DNA of 46,882 bases from Cyanobacteria bacterium HKST-UBA04 (GTDB lineage Bacteria; Cyanobacteriota; Vampirovibrionia; Vampirovibrionales; JAGQHJ01), in contig JAGQHJ010000012.1 in assembly GCA_020431915.1 (NCBI GenBank), forward strand, positions 1 to 46,882, in the 5' to 3' direction. This document shows, one piece after another, positions 1 through 8,257 of the stretch (position 1 is its first letter; every line of letters starts with the position of its first letter). Made by a program: the position numbers and the translations under genes. Under the pieces are notes generated by a model that saw only the letters and a program-made list of their open reading frames with translations, did no database searches and was not told the origin of the DNA.

Positions 1-720
1 GTAAAAGAAGGCGGTGTAGTCCGACACCCGCAGTGCCTGGTGCATGTTGTGCGTAACGATAATGATGGTGTAGTCCTTGCCGAGCTTGCGCACCAGCTCT
101 TCCACCTTGTGGGTGCTGGCGGGGTCCAGGGCACTGGTGGGTTCGTCCATCAGGATAATTTCGGGGTTGACGGCCAGGGTTCGGGCAATGCACAAGCGTT
201 GTTGCTGCCCACCGCTCAGGGCCATGGCGCTGTCCTTGAGGCGATCCTTCACTTCGTCCCAGAGGCCGGCCTGGGCAAGGCACCGAGCCACAATGTCGTT
301 AAGGGCATGCTTGTCTTTCAGGCCGTGCAGCCGGGGCCCGTAGGCCACGTTTTCAAAAATGCTTTTGGGGAAGGGGTTGGATTTCTGGAAGACCATGCCC
401 ACCTTTTTGCGTAGCTCGACCACGTTGGTGTCGGGGGCGTAGATGTTCTGTCCGTCTATGAGAACGTCTCCGCGCACGTCGCAGCCAGGTACCAAATCGT
501 TCATGCGGTTCAGGGTCTTCAGGAACGTGGACTTGCCACAACCTGACGGGCCGATGAACGCGGTGACGCTTTTGGACGGCAGCTTCACCGAGATATCGTA
601 CAGGGCTTGGTGGTTGCCGGGGTAATAGAAGTTCAGGTGCCGTGTTTCAATGCCGGATGTCGCCGTGGCGGCCCCCAATGGCACGGGGGTGATGGCGTCT
701 ACAGACGGTGGCTGAACCAT
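1..720 (-). CDS. pstB: Phosphate ABC transporter ATP-binding protein PstB (partial)
   Basis: Cytoplasmic ATPase that powers PstCA-mediated high-affinity phosphate import. The visible 240 residues contain the Walker A motif GPSGCGKST (57-65), the Q-loop segment [12 protein letters not shown], the ABC signature LSGGQQQR, Walker [14 protein letters not shown] and the switch histidine in IVTHNM. The C-terminal end runs off the left edge of the window. I chose the ATG at 720 because AAGGGA lies 8 nt upstream and this gives a normal PstB N-terminus. An in-frame ATG at 798 overlaps the pstA stop codon, has AGGA 10 nt upstream, and would add 26 Pro/Thr/Lys-rich residues, so it cannot be excluded. It is last in the visible pstSCAB order. 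phoU is not visible and could lie beyond the edge. Confidence 0.96.
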   Translation of the reverse strand, partial: MVQPPSVDAITPVPLGAATATSGIETRHLNFYYPGNHQALYDISVKLPSKSVTAFIGPSGCGKSTFLKTLNRMNDLVPGCDVRGDVLIDGQNIYAPDTNVVELRKKVGMVFQKSNPFPKSIFENVAYGPRLHGLKDKHALNDIVARCLAQAGLWDEVKDRLKDSAMALSGGQQQRLCIARTLAVNPEIILMDEPTSALDPASTHKVEELVRKLGKDYTIIIVTHNMHQALRVSDYTAFFY

Positions 721-791
721 GATGGCGTTCCCTTTTGGTTTGGAAGTCGGTTCGGTCGGTTTTTCTACTGTTGTTAAAGTGGCTTCTGTAA

Positions 792-1748
792 CTACCATTT
801 GTATTGTTTCCTGAAACAGTGCCGCAGGGCAAGGGCGACGAGGTTAAACCCTAAGACAATTAACAAAAGAACAAAAGCGGTGCCGTATTGCATGGGGCCG
901 ACGGCCGCCGTGTCCGGGTGCTGCGTGGCCAGCACGTACAGGTGGTAGGGTAGGGCCATTACCTGGTCAAACAGGCCTCGGGGCAAAATGGGCAGAAAAA
1001 ACGCCACGGCCGTCAGCAGAATAGGGGCCGTTTCACCGGCTGCCCGGCCAATGGAGAGAATGGTGCCTGTTAAAATGCCGGGCATGGCGTAGGGTAACAC
1101 GTTGGTCCAGATGGACTGCCATTTGGTGGCCCCCAGAGCCTGGGAGGCTTCCCGGAAGGCGATGGGCACGGCATCCAGGGCTTCTACGCTGGCCACGATA
1201 ATGGTGGGCAAAATCATGCAGGCCAGTGTCAGGCCGCCGGCCAACACCGACGTGCCGAAGCCGAGCTGTAAGACAAAGAAAGCCAGGCCGAACAGGCCAA
1301 AGAGGATGGACGGGACCCCGGCCAGGGTCAGTATGCTTAGTTGGATGGTGCTCGTCAGGCTGTTTTTCGGGGCGTATTCCTTCAGGTAGACGGCACTTAA
1401 GACCCCCAGCGGCAGGGCCATGGCAATGGCAATCAAGACCAGGTTGATGGTGCCGACGATGGCTGGCAAAATGCCGCCCGCTGCCCCGCTGTGGCTGGGC
1501 ATGGCCAGTAGGAAGTCGGCGTTTATGGCAGGTAGTCCCTTGGCCACGACGTCAAAGATGATGGCGCCGACGGCAAACACGATGGTGTAGGTAATGGTGC
1601 GCAAAGCGAACGTGACCAACCGTTGGTTACGGGCATATTGCAGCCACGGGGTTTGGGTCGGCGTGCCGCTGTAAAACACCTCTGGCGCCTTTTGGTCGGC
1701 AGCAGTCGGTTGCTTTTGGGGGTCGTTCGGGCTGTTCGGGGCTGACAT
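792..1748 (-). CDS. pstA: Phosphate ABC transporter permease PstA
   Basis: Inner-membrane permease subunit that pairs with PstC to form the phosphate channel. The protein has 318 residues with a polar N-terminal tail of about 45 residues followed by six predicted membrane segments. The EAA loop that contacts PstB is visible as [16 protein letters not shown], followed by LPYAMPGI. The segment [14 protein letters not shown] matches the conserved permease core. The ATG start has AGGTG about 11 nt upstream. It sits 46 bp downstream of pstC and 71 bp ahead of the chosen pstB start, or overlaps pstB by 7 bp if the longer pstB form is used. Assignment is firm from homology style and operon position. 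Confidence 0.95.
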   Translation of the reverse strand: MSAPNSPNDPQKQPTAADQKAPEVFYSGTPTQTPWLQYARNQRLVTFALRTITYTIVFAVGAIIFDVVAKGLPAINADFLLAMPSHSGAAGGILPAIVGTINLVLIAIAMALPLGVLSAVYLKEYAPKNSLTSTIQLSILTLAGVPSILFGLFGLAFFVLQLGFGTSVLAGGLTLACMILPTIIVASVEALDAVPIAFREASQALGATKWQSIWTNVLPYAMPGILTGTILSIGRAAGETAPILLTAVAFFLPILPRGLFDQVMALPYHLYVLATQHPDTAAVGPMQYGTAFVLLLIVLGFNLVALALRHCFRKQYKW

Positions 1749-1794
1749 CGGGGATAAAACACCTGTGGTTTAAAGGGTGGTTGGTGGTTCTGGA

Positions 1795-2739
1795 TTAATG
1801 GGTTTGGAAGCGGCGCAGAATGGCCTGGGCCGACATGTTCAATAAAAACGTGGCAAAGAGCAGGGTGACCCCGACACAGAACAGGGCATGGTAATGCTCG
1901 CTGCCAAAGGGCACCTCGCCCATTTCGGCGGCCACCGTGGCCGTCATGGTGCGCACGGATTCGAGGGGGGATAGGGTCAGGATCGGGGCGTTGCCGGTGA
2001 CCATCAGCACGGCCATGGTTTCGCCAATCACCCGGCCCAACCCAAGCAGCATGGCGGCCGTAATGCCAGGCAGTCCGGCTGGCAGGACCACGAAGAAAAT
2101 GGTTTCGATTTTGGAGGCCCCCAGGGCAACGGAGGCTTCCCTAAAGGCGTTGGGGACGCTACGCAGGGCATCTTCGGAAATGGAGATCATGGTGGGCATG
2201 GCCATTAGGGCCAGCAGCAGACCCGCACTTAGAGCATTTAGCCCGGAAGGCAGGCCGAAAACGGCTTTGACTGCCGGGGCCAGAACCATGAGGCCGAAAA
2301 ACCCTATGACCACCGATGGAATGCCGGCCAACAGTTCTATGATGGGCTTGAGTATACTGTTTTCAGTCGGGCCGGCAATTTCGGCAATGTAGGTAGCTGC
2401 CGCCAGGCTTACCGGGACAGCCACCAGACCGGCAATAATGGTGACCAACAGCGAGCCGTTAACCAGGGGCAGCAGACCGTATTGCTTGTCGACGGATGAG
2501 GCCGGGTTCCATTTGCCTGTCAGCAGCCCTTCAAGCCCCATGTGGTTGTCCGAGAGGAAGGGGGCGGCTTCTGATCCGATGTAGAAGAAAATGAGGGCCA
2601 CGATCAGGATACTGGTCAGGGCGGTGATTTTCAGGATCCAGCCAATGAGCTTGTCGGTGAACTGCGGCTGCAGACACCATATGGGCTGATTGCTGCTGTT
2701 TAAGGCGGGAACGTTGTTGGGAAAGGAGGGGGTGGCCAT
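1795..2739 (-). CDS. pstC: Phosphate ABC transporter permease PstC
   Basis: Second membrane permease of the Pst phosphate importer, 314 residues, at the normal family length. A first membrane helix (about 35-55) is followed by a periplasmic loop with LLTGKWNPASS, which is typical of PstC, and then the five-helix permease core. The EAA motif is FREASVALGASKIETI followed by LPAGLPGI. The segment LLAGIPSVVIGFFGL is the PstC counterpart of the same region in PstA. The ATG start has AGGA 11 nt upstream and lies only 5 bp after the pstS stop, so the two are almost certainly co-transcribed and probably translationally coupled. Confidence 0.95.
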   Translation of the reverse strand: MATPSFPNNVPALNSSNQPIWCLQPQFTDKLIGWILKITALTSILIVALIFFYIGSEAAPFLSDNHMGLEGLLTGKWNPASSVDKQYGLLPLVNGSLLVTIIAGLVAVPVSLAAATYIAEIAGPTENSILKPIIELLAGIPSVVIGFFGLMVLAPAVKAVFGLPSGLNALSAGLLLALMAMPTMISISEDALRSVPNAFREASVALGASKIETIFFVVLPAGLPGITAAMLLGLGRVIGETMAVLMVTGNAPILTLSPLESVRTMTATVAAEMGEVPFGSEHYHALFCVGVTLLFATFLLNMSAQAILRRFQTH

Positions 2740-2744
2740 AGGGG

Positions 2745-3668
2745 TTACTGTCCTGATGCGATGGCTTGCTTAAGGGGGATGTAGCCGTTGTCAATCACGA
2801 TTTGCTGGCCTTGGCGGCTTTTGGTGAAATCGATAAAGGGCATGGCGGCTTTGGGGCTAAGGGTGGAGGTGTACAGATACAGGGGCCTGGAGATAGGGTA
2901 GGCCCCGGAGTTGATGGTTGCCAGGCTGGGGGCCACGGCGGGTTGGCCGGCGGCTTTGGAGACCCGAACAACCTTGATCTTGTTGCCGGCTTTTTCGGCG
3001 TATCCCAGGCCCACATAGCCAATAGCCGAGGTGGTGGTGGCTACCGACTCGATAATGGAGGCGGTCGACGGCATAAACCGCGCCGTATCCGAAAAATCCT
3101 GCTTCTTCAGCACGTCGTCCTTGACGAAGGCAAAGGTGCCGGAGCTTGACTCGCGTGAGAACACCAGCACGGTCTCGTTGGGGCCGCCCATCGATTTCCA
3201 GTTGGGGGTTTTGCCGGTCAGCAGGTCCTTGAGCTGGTCCATGGACAAGTCGTTGATCGGGTTGAGGGGGTTGATGATCATCACCACGCCATCGCGGGCC
3301 ACCACGTGCTCGACCAGATCGGCGTGATTTTTGAGGGCCATGACCTTCTCTTCGTGCTTAATGGGTCGCGAGGTAGCGGCAATGTCCGTATTTCGGTTCA
3401 GCAGGGCGGCCACACCCGTGCCGCTGCCACCGCCGGTTACGGCAACCACCTCGTCGGGGTAGGCCTTCGTGTAGGCCTCGGCCCATTCGCTGACCAGATG
3501 GACCATGGTGTCCGAGCCCTTGATGGTGATGAGGTGGGAGGACTGGTTGGGAAAGAAGCAGCCCGAAGTCGTGCCCAATAAACCGAACAGCACCAAGGCA
3601 CCACACAGCCACAACGGGCCTGGGGCAACCAGCCTTAAGGGCATGGGGGGCAGAAAGCGAAACCTCAC
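2745..3668 (-). CDS. pstS: Phosphate-binding lipoprotein PstS
   Basis: Periplasmic phosphate-binding protein that delivers phosphate to PstCA. From the GTG at 3668 (AAGGTG 8 nt upstream) the protein has 307 residues. It begins with a basic n-region, a hydrophobic stretch (WLCGALVLFGLLG) and a lipobox TTSGC with the lipidated Cys at residue 37. The mature part shows the PstS pattern: IKGSDTMVHLVSEWAE, TGGGSGTG, and SRESSSGTFAF, the loop that binds phosphate oxyanions. Other in-frame starts exist at 3695 (ATG, no clear ribosome site), 3644 (ATG, none) and 3854. The last would put 70 odd residues before the signal peptide and is unlikely. First gene of the pst operon. Confidence 0.93.
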   Translation of the reverse strand: MRFRFLPPMPLRLVAPGPLWLCGALVLFGLLGTTSGCFFPNQSSHLITIKGSDTMVHLVSEWAEAYTKAYPDEVVAVTGGGSGTGVAALLNRNTDIAATSRPIKHEEKVMALKNHADLVEHVVARDGVVMIINPLNPINDLSMDQLKDLLTGKTPNWKSMGGPNETVLVFSRESSSGTFAFVKDDVLKKQDFSDTARFMPSTASIIESVATTTSAIGYVGLGYAEKAGNKIKVVRVSKAAGQPAVAPSLATINSGAYPISRPLYLYTSTLSPKAAMPFIDFTKSRQGQQIVIDNGYIPLKQAIASGQ

Positions 3669-3789
3669 GGAAACATCACCTTGATTCAGGGCCATTTGTT
3701 CAGGGGTATTGCGGAGCAGGCCCACCACTGTCCGTATCCTAACAAAAACGGGGCCAAGGCGGAAAAAACCGTCCCCGTCCGGCCTAAAA

Positions 3790-3822
3790 ATATGTACCGT
3801 TTGTAACCAAAAAGATATGTAA
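3790..3822 (-). promoter_or_regulatory. Possible PHO-type repeat upstream of pstS
   Basis: On the minus strand this stretch reads TTACATAT, then TTACAAAC, then GTACATAT. The first and third units share the 7-mer TACATAT with starts 25 bp apart. It lies about 120 bp upstream of the chosen pstS start, where a phosphate-response regulator would be expected to bind. The units do not match the E. coli or Bacillus Pho boxes exactly, so the assignment rests on position plus repetition only. Confidence 0.3.
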
Positions 3823-3912
3823 CAGATTTCCTGGGCCATGCTGAAAATAGGCAATTTCGTTAATAATTTGTTTTTATTTTGTTAGTACAGGTATCATTGG
3901 AGATTTTTGGTT

Positions 3913-4527
3913 ATGATTATGGCTGCGCCAACCTACAACCCTTATGGTGGCGGTAACCCCTATGGTGGCGGTAACCCCTATGGCGGTCAACCCCAGATTC
4001 CGCTGGCCCAACCCCCGACCTTGCCTTCGTATAACCCCTATGGCGGTGGCGGCCTGTACGGTGGCGGTGGTAACCCCTATGGTGGTGGCGGCCTGTATGG
4101 CGGCAGTAACCCCTATGGCGGCGGCGGCTTGTACGGCGGCGGTAACCCCTATGGCGGCGGCGGCTTGTACGGCGGCGGTAACCCCTATGGCGGTGGCGGT
4201 TTATCCTCGCCCGGGATGCAGCAATTTTTTAACTCCCCGTTGATTCAAACGGTAATGAACCTGTTTGCCAGCTTTGGTATCCAAAACCCCATGCAACCCA
4301 CCCAGCCCTTTGCCCCGCAAAACCCCTATGGTGGTGGCGGGTCTTACGGTGGTTTTGACCCCTACGGCCTGAGTAATCCCTATGGCGGCGGTGGGTCTTA
4401 TGGTGGTTTCGATCCCTATGGCCTGAGTAACCCCTATGGTGGCGGCGGTCTGGTTATGGGAACCCAAGTGGCTCCTGGAAGCTACCCCGGTCAACCCCCT
4501 CAGTTGCCTTCGTTTCCATGGGCTTAA
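3913..4527 (+). CDS. NPYGG-repeat Gly/Tyr-rich protein
   Basis: Unrecognised 204-residue protein. It contains eleven NPYGG units. Four of them continue as GGLYGG, giving a nearly perfect 12-residue period, and two continue as GGSYGGFDPYGLS. A single non-repetitive helix-like stretch near the middle (MQQFFNSPLIQTVMNLFASF) splits the array into two halves. There is no signal peptide and no membrane segment. The ATG at 3913 has GGAG 10 nt upstream. An in-frame TTG at 3907 and an ATG at 3919 are less well placed. Such Tyr/Gly-rich repeats are usually disordered and self-associating in other proteins; a surface, adhesive or condensate role here is only inference. It is transcribed divergently from pstS and is followed by a strong terminator. 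Confidence 0.85.
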   Translation: MIMAAPTYNPYGGGNPYGGGNPYGGQPQIPLAQPPTLPSYNPYGGGGLYGGGGNPYGGGGLYGGSNPYGGGGLYGGGNPYGGGGLYGGGNPYGGGGLSSPGMQQFFNSPLIQTVMNLFASFGIQNPMQPTQPFAPQNPYGGGGSYGGFDPYGLSNPYGGGGSYGGFDPYGLSNPYGGGGLVMGTQVAPGSYPGQPPQLPSFPWA

Positions 4528-4836
4528 CCCCTTAACCCCCTAATCGGTTTTACGGCATCAGTCTTACAACACCAGTTTTACAACACCTTGGGTCCCGTCT
4601 CGACGGTCCAGGGTGTTTTGGGTTGACGGTTCTAATTTGGGTTGCTACAGCCGGCCTACCGACTCCCCTGCATGGTGGAGGCGTGCCCCTGCCCCTAAAG
4701 CAACGGGCGGATTGGGCCGACACACCCGTTGGCCGGATCACGCTGTTTTTTGACCCGGCTGCCAGACAAGCAAAAACTTCTGTCTGACTGATTGATGAAG
4801 ACCTTCCCTTTTGGAGTTTGACCCGAGGCCTGTCGT
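4528..4836. other. Intergenic stretch after the NPYGG gene
   Basis: No convincing gene in these 309 bases. It holds the terminator at 4582-4619 and, just before it, two copies of TTACAACACC about 14 bp apart. The right part must carry the promoter of the JmjC-type gene, but no clear -35/-10 pair stands out. Confidence 0.6.
4582..4619 (+). terminator. Rho-independent terminator after the NPYGG gene
   Basis: A 10-bp stem (AACACCTTGG pairing with CCAGGGTGTT, one G-U pair) encloses an inner CCG/CGG stem and is followed by TTTT. It lies 55 bp past the stop codon of the repeat protein. Confidence 0.75.
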
Positions 4837-5850
4837 ATGAAACAAGATTTGGAAGCCTGGTTATCCGAGTGCCTGTTGCTGCGCTGCGACGTGGACGAGG
4901 TGGTTGACATTCTTGAGCAGCAAGGTATTCCGTCTCAGGAAACCAAAAGCAAGATTGATCACCTGCTGGCCATGCCCTTGTTTAAGACGGCCAGTCGGGT
5001 AATGCGGGACATGAAGCGCTTGGAATGGCAGATGAGCATTTACCAGAACAACTACGAGATTCTGCTCAATGAGGTGGGCTTTACCGAGATTGACGTGACT
5101 GCGTTTGACCAGGCCATGTTTTTGGAGCGCCATTATATTGCCAGCCAGCCGTTGGTTATCCGAAATTTCCTTAAGGGATCAGTGGCCCTGCAAACGTGGA
5201 CGGACCGCGAGCATTTGAAGGCCAATTACGGGCAGTTCCAGGTCGAGGTCAAGCACGGTGACAAGCTGCACCCGGAGAAACTGGAAGACAAGTATTTTGC
5301 CTTTGCCGACTTTCTCGATTTGATTGGCCAGCCCGAGGACATCAAGCGTTACATCTACTATATGACGGCCTACAATGCGGCCAAGAACCAGCCGCTGGTC
5401 GATGCGATGATGCACGAAATCGTGACGCCGGATTATGGCGCGGTGGACGACGGCAGCCACGAGTGTGTGTTTTTGTGGGTGGGGCCGCCAATGACCAAGG
5501 CCCGGTTCCACATTGACATGAAAAGCGGGCTGCTGACCCAGGTAGTTGGCCGTAAGCGTGTTTTGCTGGCCCCGCCGCATCATATTCACCATATGTACAT
5601 GATGGAAAACCATTTTGCCAGCGAGATTGACGTGGACCGTCTCGACGCTTACCGGCACCAGTTGTACTGCCAAAAGGTGCAACCGGTTGAGGTGGTTCTT
5701 GAACCTGGCGATGCCGTGTTTTTGCCCGCTACCTGGTGGCATTACGTCGAGGCACTCGATGAAAGCATTTCGCTGACCTTTGCCAACTTCAAGTGGTTTA
5801 ACGACTACCAATGGTTCCACCAGGTCTTCCCGGAGTTTGACAAGCTGTAG
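4837..5850 (+). CDS. JmjC/cupin-8 family Fe(II)/2-oxoglutarate oxygenase
   Basis: Probable non-heme iron oxygenase of the JmjC (cupin-8, factor-inhibiting-HIF-like) class, which hydroxylates protein side chains or small molecules. The 337-residue protein has an N-terminal helical part (1-80). It is followed by the family entry SQPLVIRNFLKG (103-114), the iron-binding pair H225-x-D227 in RFHIDMKSG, a strand QVVGRKRVLLAPP, and the third iron ligand H302 in GDAVFLPATWWHYVEAL. All three metal ligands are present, so it should be active. The ATG has GAGG 8 nt upstream. The N-terminal 80 residues resemble nothing I recognise. The substrate is unknown; nearby flagellar and glycosyltransferase genes do not settle it. 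Confidence 0.85.
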   Translation: MKQDLEAWLSECLLLRCDVDEVVDILEQQGIPSQETKSKIDHLLAMPLFKTASRVMRDMKRLEWQMSIYQNNYEILLNEVGFTEIDVTAFDQAMFLERHYIASQPLVIRNFLKGSVALQTWTDREHLKANYGQFQVEVKHGDKLHPEKLEDKYFAFADFLDLIGQPEDIKRYIYYMTAYNAAKNQPLVDAMMHEIVTPDYGAVDDGSHECVFLWVGPPMTKARFHIDMKSGLLTQVVGRKRVLLAPPHHIHHMYMMENHFASEIDVDRLDAYRHQLYCQKVQPVEVVLEPGDAVFLPATWWHYVEALDESISLTFANFKWFNDYQWFHQVFPEFDKL

Positions 5851-6002
5851 GCAAATCGCTTTGTCGCCTTGTTTGTTGAGGCCAAGCGGGCCTGGGGCTA
5901 ATCCGTGCTTTTTTCCTGTTCATGTGCCTGTCCAAGACGGGCGGCTTGGGGTAAAATCAAGGCCTCGAACGACTTGATCCCTTTCCGTTTGAGGCGATTT
6001 GA

Positions 6003-7025
6003 TTGGATGTTATGAGCGATAAACCCATTATTGAATTAATCCGTACGGTTGCCTGGGGCGATGTGCTGATGACCACGGCCACGTTTGGTGGCCTGGCTGA
6101 GCAGGGTTATGCCATTCGCTATGTCACAACCGATTCGCTTAGTACCCTGCTGGCGCATAACCCGCTGGTGGACGAGCTGGTGGTTGTCCCGCCGAGCCGG
6201 ACGGGAAACTGGTTTCGATCCTGGCACCTGTTGCAGCAGGTTGCTTCGGCCACCCGCGGAATGCAGCGGCCTGCCCGGCGTATTCTGTTTAAGAACAGTC
6301 CGTCCCATACGCTGCTGCGATCCGGCCTGAACCTGATTAAGCCGGGCTGGGGCAATACCACACCGGTGATGGGGCATCATCTGCGTCATGTTTGCGCTCA
6401 GGCGGCCGTGCCTTACAGCGACGAGCTGATGCTGGCCTTTACCGATGAGGAGTTGGCGTGGGGACAGCAGTTCAGTGACTCGGTGCTGCTGCACATGTTT
6501 AGCAGTAATCCGGCCAAGGATTGGCCGGTGGCCCGGTGGCAGGCCTTGGCCCATTATATTGAGGATCATCATGGGCTGTCGGTTTTTCAGGTCGGCAAAC
6601 CATGGCATGAGGCGGCCGATGTGATCCCATGCATCAACAACCCGTCCATGCGCCATGCCATGGCTGCCGTGGCCCAATGCCGGTTGTTTGTGGGAATTGA
6701 CAGCGTGTTTAACCATGTGTGTCGTGCTGTGAATCGCCCCGCCGTTATCTTGTTCGGGGCCACCCATCCGGGGCAGTATGGCTATGGCCAGAACCTTAAC
6801 CTGTGGCAGGGGGGGCAATGGTCGTTTACCAAGGGGTGTCTGGAAGCAGCCGGGTTACCGCTCAGTGATGACATTCCTGCCGCGTGGGGCCAGCCCGGGT
6901 TTATGGTTCAATCCGGTACCCATTCGGCGATGGCCGCCAATACCCTGCAACTGGTTGCGGCTGCCACAAACGCGGCCTTGGCTACACCGGTTGGGGGAGA
7001 TTTACGACAGGCCGCCCTGGCCTAA
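6003..7025 (+). CDS. Glycosyltransferase family 9 protein (heptosyltransferase-like)
   Basis: Member of the ADP-heptose:LPS heptosyltransferase superfamily (GT9, GT-B fold), likely adding a sugar to a surface glycan at the inner face of the cytoplasmic membrane. The N-terminus IIELIRTVAWGDVLMTTATFGGL matches the family's hallmark (R-x-x-x-x-GD-x-x-x-T-P/A). The C-terminal half has VLLHMFSSNPAKDWPVARWQAL, the nucleotide-sugar region, and CRLFVGIDSVFNHVCRA, the GT9 G-x-D-S-x-x-x-H motif, with ILFGATHP. The TTG start has GAGG exactly 8 nt upstream. The ATG at 6012 is possible but its spacing is 17 nt. Standard length at 340 residues. The acceptor and donor sugars cannot be read from sequence. 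Confidence 0.88.
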   Translation: MDVMSDKPIIELIRTVAWGDVLMTTATFGGLAEQGYAIRYVTTDSLSTLLAHNPLVDELVVVPPSRTGNWFRSWHLLQQVASATRGMQRPARRILFKNSPSHTLLRSGLNLIKPGWGNTTPVMGHHLRHVCAQAAVPYSDELMLAFTDEELAWGQQFSDSVLLHMFSSNPAKDWPVARWQALAHYIEDHHGLSVFQVGKPWHEAADVIPCINNPSMRHAMAAVAQCRLFVGIDSVFNHVCRAVNRPAVILFGATHPGQYGYGQNLNLWQGGQWSFTKGCLEAAGLPLSDDIPAAWGQPGFMVQSGTHSAMAANTLQLVAAATNAALATPVGGDLRQAALA

Positions 7026-7342
7026 AAACAGCCTAAAAATGGCAAAAATACTGTCTGTCAGCGTATTTTAGGCTTTTTAAAAACACGGTTGTCGGCCATG
7101 CCCCTATTCAAGGTGTGCCGGGTTTAGGCGATACGAGGCATAGGGGCATCTGCCCAACGGTTCAACATGTGTGTCATTGTGTGCCTCCCCCTTAAACAAC
7201 CGCCAGCCCTAATCAGAAATCCGAATCATAAATTTTAATCAAAAGTGTGTCTTGAATTCGTCTGTTTTTGAACGCCTCTTTATTTGAATCTCCCCCTAGT
7301 TGAAGTCCCCTTATTTTTTGTCCCAGAGCGAGATACTGTGCC
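7026..7342. other. Intergenic stretch before flagellin
   Basis: A 317-base gap with no credible gene. Its left end holds the GT9 terminator. The right end must contain the flagellin promoter. I do not see a clean sigma-28 (TAAA/GCCGATAA) or sigma-54 (TGGCAC/TTGC) promoter, and TTGAAT at 7252 has no good -10 partner. The flagellin leader also lacks an obvious Shine-Dalgarno site. Confidence 0.5.
7030..7079 (+). terminator. Terminator after the GT9 gene
   Basis: AGCCTAAAA pairs with TTTTAGGCT around a 27-nt interior and is followed by TTTTT. An alternative inner stem, AAAATAC/GTATTTT, competes with it. It begins 4 bp after the stop codon. Confidence 0.65.
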
Positions 7343-8254
7343 ATGTCATTAACCGTGTTCAGCGACCCGATCGCCATCAATTTGCAAACAACCGTCTCGA
7401 ACCAGAATGGTGGTTTGAGTAAAACCTTCGAGAAACTGTCGTCCGGCAAGCGTATTAACCGGGCAGCCGATGATGCGGCCGGCATGGCCGTGAGCAACGA
7501 ACTGGAAACACGGGTTCGTGGCGAAGCCCAGGCCTTGCAGAACGTGCAGGATGGGTTGAGTATGCTTAACGTCGTTGACGGGGCCTTGCTTCAAATTTCG
7601 GGCATGTTGCAGAAAATTCGCGAGCTGGTGGTGCAAGCGGCCAACGATACCTACGATTCGCAGAAGCGCGAGTACATGGCCGACACGATTAACCAGTACG
7701 TGTCAACCATTAACCAGATTGCCGAAGGGGCTCAATTCAACGGGGTTCCCCTGCTGGGTGAAAGCGTCGGCAACAACAACACCTTTTTAATCCAGGTGGG
7801 GGCCGGTCAGGGTAGCCAGGACGTAATCGACATCGGGGCCGTTATCCAGGATGCCACGATGAAGCCCGTGGCACCCTTCAACAGTGGCCTTCCCCCGTTC
7901 CAGTTTCCTGGCCTGTTTGCCAACCTGGACGCCAACATCTTTTTGGTCAGCAACCCGGCCCTGATGACGAGTCGGTACCTGCCCGCCATTGACGCCACCC
8001 TCGGTGAGCTTGAAAGCCGCATTGCCAAGGTGGGGGCGTATACCAACCGGCTTGAAGGCGTGTTGAACAACATTGCCGTCTCCCGGCAAAACCAGTTGTC
8101 GGCGCAGTCGGCCATCATCGATACGGACATGGCCAAAACCGTCAGCCAGTTGACCCAGGTTCAGCTTAAGCAGCAAGGGGCCGTTGGGGTGTACCGAAAT
8201 TTTCAGGACAACGCACGCCAGCGCATGGCCAACCTGATTCAGGGGCTGGGCTAG
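7343..8254 (+). CDS. fliC: Flagellin
   Basis: Major subunit of the flagellar filament, exported through the flagellar type III apparatus. The 303-residue protein has the canonical N-terminal D0/D1 helices, including TFEKLSSGKRINRAADDAAG (29-48), ALQNVQDGLSMLNVVDGAL and IAEGAQFNGVPLLG. It also has the C-terminal D0/D1 helices, including NNIAVSRQNQLSAQSAIIDTDMAK and QGAVGVYRNFQDNARQRMANL. The variable middle is short (about 90 residues), so the filament surface domain is minimal. The tail ends in NLIQGLG rather than the usual hydrophobic LL-type ending. No other flagellin is in the window. It faces a methyltransferase gene tail-to-tail with only 3 bp between stop codons, leaving no room for an intergenic terminator. 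The right-hand glycan operon probably modifies this protein. Confidence 0.96.
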   Translation: MSLTVFSDPIAINLQTTVSNQNGGLSKTFEKLSSGKRINRAADDAAGMAVSNELETRVRGEAQALQNVQDGLSMLNVVDGALLQISGMLQKIRELVVQAANDTYDSQKREYMADTINQYVSTINQIAEGAQFNGVPLLGESVGNNNTFLIQVGAGQGSQDVIDIGAVIQDATMKPVAPFNSGLPPFQFPGLFANLDANIFLVSNPALMTSRYLPAIDATLGELESRIAKVGAYTNRLEGVLNNIAVSRQNQLSAQSAIIDTDMAKTVSQLTQVQLKQQGAVGVYRNFQDNARQRMANLIQGLG

Positions 8255-8257
8255 GGC

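Noticed and set aside
7252..7290. Sigma-28 or sigma-54 promoter for flagellin
   Set aside because: TTGAAT lacks a spaced partner and neither the TAAA/GCCGATAA nor the TGGCAC/TTGC pattern is present.
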